Positions 4,818 to 12,642 of a stretch of 12,642 nt of DNA are shown here, piece after piece; position 1 is the first letter of the stretch, and the number at the start of each line of letters is the position of its first letter. This stretch comes from JBFKQC01 sp041627895 (lineage in GTDB: Bacteria; Pseudomonadota; Alphaproteobacteria; Rhodobacterales; Rhodobacteraceae). The position numbers and the translations under genes were made by a program. The notes below the pieces were generated by a model, which worked only from the letters and a program-made list of their open reading frames with translations, searched no databases and had not been told where the DNA came from. The DNA lies in NCBI GenBank assembly GCA_041627895.1, contig JBFKQC010000093.1, forward strand, positions 1-12,642. The letters are read 5' to 3'.

Positions 4818-6713
4818 CTAATCCAGGTCCCGCATCGTCAGCGCGCGCTGGATTTCGCGGCGCACGAGGCGGCGGACATTGCGGGTGATCCGTTCGCCGA
4901 GAACGCCCTGAAGCTCTTCCCGGACCAGATCGGCGACCAGGAGGCGCAGCGCCTCTTCGTCGAGCGTCGCCGCCTCGTCGTCGGCAAAGGCGTTTTCCCT
5001 ACCGTCTTCCGCAAAGTCCCGTGCGCGGTCTTCCGCGCCGTCCGGCACTTCGACCATCGGCGCGTCGCCGCTGAGGTCGACATAGTCCGCATCTTCCCAC
5101 GCCGCGGACCCGTCGTCGCCATCGTCGCCATCGCCGATCTCGTCGAACGCATCGTCCTCGTCGTCGCCGACCGCATAGAGCGCCTGCATGGGGTCGTCGG
5201 CGACGGGTCGGTCGCCGTCCTCGACGCGATGCTCTGCGGTCTCTGCGGGCGTGTCTGCGTGGGTCCAGAGGCTTGCCCGTTCCTCGGGCGCGGCCTCGCC
5301 GGTCGCGGCGTGATCCGCCGGCCCCTGATCGTCCTCGTCCGGATCCGCGATTGCCTGCGCCTCGTCCGGATCCGCCCCATGTTCGGCCTCGGCGATGGCG
5401 CTGCCGTCCCGGTCCTCGTCCAGGCCGTCGGCGTCGTCCGGGGTCACGGATCGCGCCGCAATGGCGTCAGGCTCGGGCGTTTCCATCATCGACAACTCGT
5501 CCTCGCCGTCGGCGGAAGGCGGGGCACCTGGTTCGTCAGTGGCGGAGTATCCGGTATCGGGATCGGCGGTTTGCTGCGCCGCGTCTTCGTCGTGTTCGTC
5601 CGCGGCGCCGTCCTCGGCCGCCCATCTTGCCCCGACCTGTTCGGCGGTCTCCTGCGCCACCGAGGCGATCGCGGCGGCGAGATCGTGATGCCCCTCGCCG
5701 GCATCCATGCTGAGCGGCCGGGTCTCGTCGCTGTCCGGGCCCTCGCTGCCGTCGGGCTCCCATTCCTGCGGCTTGCGTCGCAGCGCGGCTTCGAGTTCGG
5801 CGATCCGCTGTTCCAGGGTCGGCTCGGCCGCGGGGCCGGCGCGGGCGGGCGCATCGGGTTCCGCCGCCGCCGGCCCGGAGTCTTCCGGGCGGGTATCGGC
5901 AAGCCCGGTGCCGTCGGCATCCGCGTCGCCCTCGGCGGGCCTTTGCAGTTCGGATGCGACCAGCGCGGCAACCTCGGCCTCGTCCGGGTCGGGGTCCGGC
6001 GCGTCCACGCCCGACAACTGCGCCTCGTCCGGTGCCTCTTGCACGTCGTGTTCGGCCCGGCCGATGCCATCGTCGGCCGCCGCCGGTTCCGGCGCCTGCC
6101 CGGTGTCGTGCCCGGTGTCGTGCTCGGCGAAATCAATCCCGCCCCAGTCGTCGGACCGGTCCCCTGCCTGCCCGGTTTCGGCCGCCTCCTGTGGGTGGCC
6201 GTCGCGGTGGCGCACGAAGACGTTGCCGAACGCCGCCGACTGCTCCGGCGCGTCGTCCCGGTCGTCGACGTGGTCGCTGGCCTGGTCCTCGGCCGGCATC
6301 GCGGCCTCGCCGGCGGGCTGGTTCCCGTCGTCGCCGTGCAGCGGCTCGTCGCCGGTTCGTTCCCAGCCGCTGAGGTCCAGCGGCCCGCCGTGCGGCTCGG
6401 CGTCGGCCTCGCCCGTCGCATGCGTGTCGTCGCCGGGCGCGGCATCGGCGGCGGCGTCCGGGTCCTGCCATTCCTCTTCCGCCTCGAAGGCCAGATCCAC
6501 CTGCGGCTCGGGCGCGACATCCTCGGCCCCGTCCCCGGGCGCGGCGGCGGCGTCTTCGCCGCGGACGCGAAAGGCCGGGGTCAGAACGAACCGTTCGACA
6601 GGCGCCTCCTGCGACGCGGGCCGGCGTGTGGCACGGCCCGGCTTATCGGACACAAGCCGACGGATCGACGACAGCACGTCCTCGATATCCGCATTGCTGA
6701 CGGGATCTGACAT
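4818..6713 (-). CDS. PopZ-like (DUF2497-type) acidic disordered protein, greatly enlarged
   Basis: Of 631 residues only the ends look folded. The N-terminus (about 6-24, NADIEDVLSSIRRLVSDK) resembles the opening helix of PopZ/DUF2497 proteins, and VERFVLTPAFRV follows at 39-50. The C-terminus (584-631) is helical and arginine-rich (LLVADLVREELQGVLGERI, then NVRRLVRREIQRAL), like the PopZ oligomerisation end. The 500-plus residues between are rich in Asp, Glu, Ala, Pro and Gly, with no hydrophobic core; a short coiled coil (LEQRIAELEAALRRK, 300-314) and one helix at about 343-365 interrupt them. Caulobacter PopZ is only about 177 residues; it forms polar condensates that anchor the chromosome origin. 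The position after pcm-like and tolC supports the family, since this order recurs in alphaproteobacteria. GAGGGG lies 5 bases before the ATG. Function as a polar organiser is inference. Confidence 0.8.
   Translation of the reverse strand: MSDPVSNADIEDVLSSIRRLVSDKPGRATRRPASQEAPVERFVLTPAFRVRGEDAAAAPGDGAEDVAPEPQVDLAFEAEEEWQDPDAAADAAPGDDTHATGEADAEPHGGPLDLSGWERTGDEPLHGDDGNQPAGEAAMPAEDQASDHVDDRDDAPEQSAAFGNVFVRHRDGHPQEAAETGQAGDRSDDWGGIDFAEHDTGHDTGQAPEPAAADDGIGRAEHDVQEAPDEAQLSGVDAPDPDPDEAEVAALVASELQRPAEGDADADGTGLADTRPEDSGPAAAEPDAPARAGPAAEPTLEQRIAELEAALRRKPQEWEPDGSEGPDSDETRPLSMDAGEGHHDLAAAIASVAQETAEQVGARWAAEDGAADEHDEDAAQQTADPDTGYSATDEPGAPPSADGEDELSMMETPEPDAIAARSVTPDDADGLDEDRDGSAIAEAEHGADPDEAQAIADPDEDDQGPADHAATGEAAPEERASLWTHADTPAETAEHRVEDGDRPVADDPMQALYAVGDDEDDAFDEIGDGDDGDDGSAAWEDADYVDLSGDAPMVEVPDGAEDRARDFAEDGRENAFADDEAATLDEEALRLLVADLVREELQGVLGERITRNVRRLVRREIQRALTMRDLD
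5114..5131 (-). repeat. 9-bp tandem duplication in the popZ-like gene
   Basis: The unit cgtcgccat occurs twice in a row and encodes part of the GDGDDGDDG acidic run (residues about 527-535). It keeps the frame and suggests that the disordered linker grows by small in-frame duplications. Confidence 0.6.
6099..6122 (-). repeat. 12-bp tandem duplication in the popZ-like gene
   Basis: cccggtgtcgtg is repeated exactly and encodes the doubled HDTG of EHDTGHDTGQ (residues about 197-206). The exact identity points to a recent in-frame duplication within the disordered linker. Confidence 0.7.
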
Positions 6714-6749
6714 GCTCGCCCCTCGAATGCTTTATTATGGTTGCCGCGA

Positions 6750-6778
6750 ATAGTAGACGGTCGAAGCCTACCGGACAA
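6750..6778 (-). promoter_or_regulatory. Candidate promoter for the popZ-like gene
   Basis: On the reverse strand TTGTCC (complement of 6773-6778), 17 bases and TACTAT (complement of 6750-6755) match the consensus at 4 of 6 positions each. They lie in the 79-base gap after tolC, so the popZ-like gene may have its own start of transcription besides readthrough from tolC. Confidence 0.45.
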
Positions 6779-6792
6779 CTCTTAGCGAGAGG

Positions 6793-8172
6793 TTAGTCGC
6801 GGTTGAGGACTTTCAGCACATCGTCCAGCCGGCGGCCCCTGCTGCTGAGCGCGTCGACGCCGTCCTGCGAGGCGGCATAGCGGTAGTAGGCCGCCGGGTC
6901 GTAGATCACCACGCCCAGCTTCAGATGCTCGGCGGTCAGCAGGCCCATCGCCGCCAAAAGGCTGTAGACGCTGACATATTGCTGCACTTCGGCGGTGATC
7001 AGGTTGGTGCGGGCATCCAGCAGGTCCTGTTCGGCGTTCAGCACATCTAGCGTGGTGCGCGCGCCCAGCTTGGCCTCTTCGCGCACGCCCTCGAACGCGA
7101 CCTGGCTGGCGCGAACCTCGCGCCGCGCGGCCTCGGTCCGGGCGGCTGCGACCGAGAGGTTGGCCCATGCGACGCCGACCTCGCGCTTGACGTTGATCGC
7201 GCTTTGCAGAAGCGCCGAGCGCGACGCGTCGCGGCGCGCCATGGCCTGGCGGATCGCCGATTTCAGCGCGCCGCCCTGGTAGATCGGCATGTTCAGCGAG
7301 ACACCGGCGCTCAGCGCAGCGGGCGCGCCGTTGCGCACCGACACGCCGCTGGAGGCGGCGATGCGCGGGCCGATCGCGGCCTCGGCGCGGGCCACGTTGG
7401 CGTCGGCGGCGTTGACGTTGCGCTGCGCCTCTTCGATCGAGGGATGGTTGCGCACGGCGACGGCCTTGGCGGCGTCCTCGGTGCGCGCGGTCATCGGCGG
7501 CGTTCCGGGCCAGCGCAGGTTGCCCGGATAGCGCCCGACCACCGCCTTGTAGGTTTCGCGCGCGATTTCCAGATCGCCGATCGCCGCGGCGAGGTTGCCG
7601 CGCGACGCGGCAAGCCGGGCCTCGGCGATCGAGACGTCGGTGCGGGTCACCTCGCCCACTTCGAACCGGTCCCGGGCGGCGCGCAGTTCCTGCGTGATCA
7701 GGCGCACGTTGGCCTGGCCGAGCGACACGGCCTGCGCCGCGCGGATCATCTCCATGTAGGCCCGCACGGTGTTCAGAAGCACCTGCTGCTCGAGATTCAG
7801 AAGCGCCGCGCGCAGGCCCAGCACGGTTTCCTTCGCCGCATCCTTGGCATAGCGGGTCCGGCCGTTGTCGAACAGCGTCAGTTCGGCGCTGATCCCGGCG
7901 GTGCTGGACCAGTTGTTTGCGCCGGGCAGGGCGGTGGGCGTGACGAAATTGCTGGACGCGACGAAGTTGATCACCGGCAGCAGTGCCGCCGCGGCCTGAA
8001 CGACGTCTTCGTCGGCGGCGCGCAGCAGCGCGCGGTTCTGGTCCAGCAGGTTCGAGGTCTGGTAGGCCGAGACGAAGGCGTCGGTCAGCGTTTCCGCCCG
8101 CGCGGCCGAGACCGCGAGCAGCAGGGCGGCTGCGAGCCCCGTCAGGGCCCTGAACGTCGATCCCCCCAGCAT
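6793..8172 (-). CDS. tolC: TolC-family outer membrane channel protein
   Basis: TolC trimers form an outer-membrane beta-barrel with a long periplasmic helical tunnel, serving type I secretion and RND/MFS efflux. The 459-residue length and the two-fold repeated pattern of long Ala-rich helices fit. A signal peptide (1-26, cleaved after ARA) precedes the first repeat, which includes LLPVINFVASSNF (barrel strands) and RDRFEVGEVTRTDVSIAEARLA (about 192-213). The second repeat repeats the motif as EEAKLGARTTLDVLNAEQDLLDAR, a hallmark of the family. The helical body ends near residue 410 and a short tail follows. AAGGAAG lies 8 bases before the ATG. The gene follows the pcm-like gene by 58 bases on the same strand, so they are probably co-transcribed. 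No inner-membrane or adaptor partner is encoded nearby. Confidence 0.95.
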   Translation of the reverse strand: MLGGSTFRALTGLAAALLLAVSAARAETLTDAFVSAYQTSNLLDQNRALLRAADEDVVQAAAALLPVINFVASSNFVTPTALPGANNWSSTAGISAELTLFDNGRTRYAKDAAKETVLGLRAALLNLEQQVLLNTVRAYMEMIRAAQAVSLGQANVRLITQELRAARDRFEVGEVTRTDVSIAEARLAASRGNLAAAIGDLEIARETYKAVVGRYPGNLRWPGTPPMTARTEDAAKAVAVRNHPSIEEAQRNVNAADANVARAEAAIGPRIAASSGVSVRNGAPAALSAGVSLNMPIYQGGALKSAIRQAMARRDASRSALLQSAINVKREVGVAWANLSVAAARTEAARREVRASQVAFEGVREEAKLGARTTLDVLNAEQDLLDARTNLITAEVQQYVSVYSLLAAMGLLTAEHLKLGVVIYDPAAYYRYAASQDGVDALSSRGRRLDDVLKVLNRD

Positions 8173-8230
8173 TTCGTCCGACTTCCTTCTGCTTGGCGAC
8201 TACCGGATATTCGGCGGATTCGGCCCGGGG

Positions 8231-8884
8231 TTAAAGCTGAAACACGGGGTGCCGGGCGAATCCCGGCAGCACCGGCGCCGTGGCGTTGAAGGCAAAGCGC
8301 CAGGCGACCCCCGCGCCGGTCTTCAGGCCGATGCGGCAGACGCCCAACTCGCCTTCCATAAAGATCGCGGCGATCCGGCCGCCGTCCTTCAACTGGTCGG
8401 TCAGCGCCTTAGGCATCACTTCGACCGCGCCTTCCAGGATGATCACGTCATAGGGGCCGTGCCGGGCGGCGCCTTCGGCGAGCGCGCCGGCGATCACGGC
8501 GACGTTGTCGGCACCCTCTTCGCCCAGCAGCGTTTCGGCCTCGCCGGCGAGGCCCTCGTCCTCTTCCAGCGCCACGACGGCCTCGGCCATGCGGGACATC
8601 ACGGCGGACGAATACCCGAGCCCGCAGCCCACATCGAGCACCAGTTCGCTTGCCCTTATGTCCAGGGCGTCGAGCATCTTGGCCAGCGTCCGCGGCTCCA
8701 GCACGACACGGCCAGCACCGAGCGCGATCGGCCCGTCGCGATAGGCGGTTTCGCGCGCGGCATCCGGCACGAAGCGTTCGCGCGGGACATGCAGCATCGC
8801 CGCGATGATCGGGAATTTCGTCACGTCCGAGGGGCGGACCTGGGTATCGACCATCATCGTGCGCCGGGCGCGGAAATCTGCCAT
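8231..8884 (-). CDS. Protein-L-isoaspartate O-methyltransferase-like protein
   Basis: Family members transfer a methyl group from S-adenosylmethionine to isoaspartyl residues in damaged proteins. This 217-residue protein has the SAM motif LVLDVGCGLGYSSAVM (81-96), the acidic motif-II residues ALEEDE (105-110), and YDVIILEGAVEVMP (145-158). The N-terminal MMVDTQVRPSDVT and VPRERFVP match the alphaproteobacterial form found next to tolC. The canonical substrate-site signature, TISQPY in classical enzymes, reads VVLEPRTLAKM (60-70) here, so isoaspartate repair is not assured. The frame stays open further upstream, but the ATG at 8884 is chosen because similarity begins there, AAGGG lies 9 bases before it, and the extension overlaps oxyR. 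It probably leads an operon with tolC. Confidence 0.88.
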   Translation of the reverse strand: MADFRARRTMMVDTQVRPSDVTKFPIIAAMLHVPRERFVPDAARETAYRDGPIALGAGRVVLEPRTLAKMLDALDIRASELVLDVGCGLGYSSAVMSRMAEAVVALEEDEGLAGEAETLLGEEGADNVAVIAGALAEGAARHGPYDVIILEGAVEVMPKALTDQLKDGGRIAAIFMEGELGVCRIGLKTGAGVAWRFAFNATAPVLPGFARHPVFQL

Positions 8885-9012
8885 GGATGTGTGCCCTTCG
8901 GTCTGACGTTCCGGTTCGTCATGCCACAGAAATCCGGCCTCCACAACGCCGGCCCGCCGGGCGCGCAAGCGGGGTGCGCTCCAGGCCCGCGACCGCCCGG
9001 CGCGGCGCCCGC

Positions 9013-9936
9013 TCAGGCCGGTATCACCGGCCCCCGCAGCCTGCGCAATTCCTCGGCGGATCGCCGCACGACATCGGAAATCTGCAACAGCTGATCCGCA
9101 AGCGGGCTGGTCTTGCGCCACACCATGTCGATCGTGCGCGTCGGTTCGGGCGGCGCGAAGCGGGCGACCGACACCGCGGCAGAGCGCGTTTCCACCGCGA
9201 CCGCCATTTCCGGGATCAGCGTCACGCCGATGCCGGAACTTACCATCTGCACCAGCGTCGACAGCGAACTGCCGTCCAGCCCGTCGCGCGGCAGCGCCGA
9301 CCGCATGTTGCAGAACGCCAGCGCCTGATCGCGAAAGCAATGCCCTTCCTCGAGCAGCAGCAGCCGCATCTCGCGCAGTGCCTCGGCGTCGGGCACCGGG
9401 CGGTCCCCGTCGGATTCCGGGCGCACCAGCACGAAGCGCTCGGAGCCGAGCGCCACCTCGGTCAGCCACGGCTCGGACACCGGCAACGCCACGATTGCGG
9501 TGTCCAGCCGCCCCTCGCCCAGTTCGCGGATCAGCTTCGGGGTCAGCGTCTCGCGCACGTGGATGTCGAGCCCCCGGTAGCGGCGCGACAGCTTGCCGAT
9601 GATCGTGGGCAGCAGGTAGGGCGCGATGGTCGGGATCACCCCGATCCTGAGCCGCCCGACCAGCCGCTCGCGCGCGGCGCGGGCAAGATCGCCAAGCTCG
9701 TCGACCGATTGCAGGATGCCGCGCACCCGCCCGGCGACCTCTTCGCCGAAGCCGGTCAGCCGGACCTGGCGCGCGCCGCGCTCGAACAACGCCATGCCCA
9801 GCTCGGCCTCGAGTTCCTTGATCTGCACGGACAGCGCCGGCTGCGAGATCGAGCAGGACTCTGCCGCGCGCCCGAAATGTCCGTGCCGGGCCAGCGCCTC
9901 GAAATAGCGGAGCTGTCTGAGGGTGAGGCCTGTCAT
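9013..9936 (-). CDS. oxyR: OxyR-type LysR-family peroxide sensor
   Basis: OxyR senses hydrogen peroxide through a reversible disulfide and activates peroxide defence genes. The 307 residues show the LysR helix-turn-helix (about 4-63: LTLRQLRYFEAL, then RAAESCSISQPALSVQIKELE) and an effector domain from about 92. The block GHCFRDQALAFCN places Cys200 and Cys209 nine residues apart, as Cys199 and Cys208 are in E. coli, so the redox switch should work. GIGVTLIPEMAV is a typical effector-domain block. It is transcribed divergently from katG, its expected target. There is no Shine-Dalgarno before the ATG; a TATAAT box ends 8 bases upstream, so the mRNA may lack a leader. The canonical MTGLTLRQLRYFEAL start supports this ATG. 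Confidence 0.94.
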   Translation of the reverse strand: MTGLTLRQLRYFEALARHGHFGRAAESCSISQPALSVQIKELEAELGMALFERGARQVRLTGFGEEVAGRVRGILQSVDELGDLARAARERLVGRLRIGVIPTIAPYLLPTIIGKLSRRYRGLDIHVRETLTPKLIRELGEGRLDTAIVALPVSEPWLTEVALGSERFVLVRPESDGDRPVPDAEALREMRLLLLEEGHCFRDQALAFCNMRSALPRDGLDGSSLSTLVQMVSSGIGVTLIPEMAVAVETRSAAVSVARFAPPEPTRTIDMVWRKTSPLADQLLQISDVVRRSAEELRRLRGPVIPA

Positions 9937-9943
9937 AATTTCA

Positions 9944-9959
9944 GATTATAATTGTGATC
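9944..9959. promoter_or_regulatory. Candidate OxyR binding dyad between oxyR and katG
   Basis: GATTATAA and TTGTGATC form an imperfect 16-bp inverted repeat (6 of 8 positions paired). Its centre is near -55 relative to the predicted katG start, a usual place for LysR-type activation, and it covers the oxyR -10 box, which suits autorepression. It does not closely match the E. coli ATAG/CTAT OxyR consensus, so assignment rests on position and symmetry. Confidence 0.45.
9945..9950 (-). promoter_or_regulatory. Perfect -10 box of oxyR
   Basis: The complement of 9945-9950 is TATAAT. Only 8 bases separate it from the oxyR ATG at 9936, so transcription should begin at or within a base or two of the start codon. 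No clear -35 box is seen at 16-18 bases; TTGCAT occurs at 14. Confidence 0.5.
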
Positions 9960-9971
9960 AGAAAATGCAAC

Positions 9972-10000
9972 TTAAACCAATGGAATGGATTTGCTATAGC
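9972..10000 (+). promoter_or_regulatory. Candidate katG promoter
   Basis: TTAAAC (9972-9977) and TATAGC (9995-10000) are 17 bases apart. The -35 matches the consensus at 3 of 6 positions, as expected for an activator-dependent promoter, and the dyad lies just upstream. Predicted transcription starts near 10006 and gives a leader of about 185 bases. Confidence 0.4.
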
Positions 10001-10039
10001 ACAGCTTGTAGGGAGGATGGCGAGTCGCTTCGGCGGGCG

Positions 10040-10072
10040 GCGCAGCGCCTTGCAAGGCGTTGGTGAATGCGC
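10040..10072 (+). promoter_or_regulatory. Two-tier stem-loop in the katG leader
   Basis: The inner part CGCCTTGCAAGGCG (10046-10059) is a perfect 14-base palindrome. An outer stem pairs GCGCA (10040-10044) with TGCGC (10068-10072). No T-run follows, so it is not a terminator. It may affect mRNA stability or translation. Confidence 0.35.
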
Positions 10073-10190
10073 GCAGAACCTTCGGAACAAGGGCCGTGCG
10101 ACCGGGTTCGCCGCTGCAACGCCGCGGGCCAGGAGGCACGCCGACCTCTGCGGACGAGATCGAACACCATAGCGAATATCGGAGACTGAC

Positions 10191-12380
<2,190 letters not shown>

Positions 12381-12434
12381 TCGGGATCGGCCGCACGGGC
12401 GTCGCGCGGGCGGCGCCTGTGCTTCAATCCGCCG

Positions 12435-12642
12435 ATGCTTCGCACGCTCAAGGAACTGTTCCAGGTGCTGCAGCCGGCTGCGGCGCCCGACCCGCGTGCG
12501 GCCGAGCACACGCTGCAGCTCGCCACCGCGGTGATGCTGGTCGAGGTGATGCGCGCGGACGCCGACCTCGGCGAGGCCGAGCGGCAGGCCGTGATCGACG
12601 CGCTGCGGACCAAGTTCGCGCTCGCCGACGACGAGATCGACC
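12435..12642 (+). CDS. TerB-like protein, N-terminal part (runs off the window)
   Basis: The first 69 residues, opening MLRTLKELFQVLQP and containing HTLQLATAVMLVEVMRADAD and LGEAERQAVIDALRTKF, resemble the helical TerB/tellurite-resistance-like domain: a membrane-proximal helix, then acidic helices with a DADLGEAE turn that may bind metal. The biochemical role of such stand-alone proteins is not established. The start follows katG by 54 bases with no clear Shine-Dalgarno; TTCAAT (12423-12428) six bases before the ATG could be the -10 box of a leaderless transcript. Co-transcription with katG is the alternative, as I see no terminator between them. Confidence 0.7.
   Translation, partial: MLRTLKELFQVLQPAAAPDPRAAEHTLQLATAVMLVEVMRADADLGEAERQAVIDALRTKFALADDEID

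Noticed and set aside
3143..4888. A forward open frame of 581 codons overlapping cobQ
   Set aside because: It is an out-of-frame shadow of cobQ, Arg/Gly-rich with no motif; cobQ has all its catalytic residues.
5229..6710. Long forward open frames opposite the popZ-like gene
   Set aside because: They arise from the GAC/GAG/GCC-rich codons of the acidic protein read backwards; the reverse-strand frame has the conserved ends, a Shine-Dalgarno and a promoter.
8885..9469. N-terminal extension of the methyltransferase-like gene up to 9469
   Set aside because: The extension runs through oxyR in another frame and has no similarity to the family; the ATG at 8884 has a Shine-Dalgarno and starts the conserved region.
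10017..10172. A 51-codon open frame in the katG leader as a regulatory upstream ORF
   Set aside because: Its GGGAGG abuts the ATG with no spacer, and the Arg/Ala/Gly-rich product looks like random high-GC translation.

Overview
The window looks like chromosome from a high-GC alphaproteobacterium, most likely of the Rhodobacterales. The grounds are the strong G/C third-position bias from about 1.98 kb onward, a small protein next to efp that resembles a family I know from that order, and the gene order isoaspartate methyltransferase-like / TolC / PopZ-like, which is typical of alphaproteobacteria.

Left flank (1-1977) is accessory. It opens with the last 39 codons of an IS630-type transposase. 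Next comes a reverse-strand gene for an exported, cysteine- and histidine-rich protein of 440 residues that I cannot assign, in visibly less GC-rich DNA. A 416-base non-coding stretch follows, holding three 11-bp tandem repeats and a bulged hairpin.

Core block 1 (1978-4772): elongation factor P (reverse) and a 110-residue conserved protein (forward) diverge from a 217-base region with facing promoters and a perfect 8-bp inverted repeat. The small gene ends in a very strong intrinsic terminator. cobQ (cobyric acid synthase) follows alone, with a perfect dyad about 65 bases upstream and no visible B12 riboswitch.

Core block 2 (4818-8884, reverse) reads pcm-like -> tolC -> popZ-like. The last gene encodes a 631-residue protein whose two short conserved helical ends enclose more than 500 residues of acidic, apparently disordered sequence. 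It is the most unusual protein here.

Core block 3 (9013-12380): oxyR (reverse) and katG (forward) diverge from a 254-base region. OxyR has both redox cysteines, and KatG has a complete active site and the residues of its covalent adduct. An imperfect 16-bp dyad lies over the oxyR -10 box and just upstream of a candidate katG promoter, which suggests peroxide sensing linked to peroxide removal with autoregulation. oxyR may be transcribed without a leader, whereas the katG leader would be about 185 bases long and structured. The window ends in the first 69 codons of a TerB-like gene.

I found no tRNA, rRNA, CRISPR array, prophage or defence system. The least explained parts are the 440-residue exported protein with its repeat-bearing upstream region, the expanded PopZ-like protein, and the palindromes in the efp and cobQ regulatory regions.
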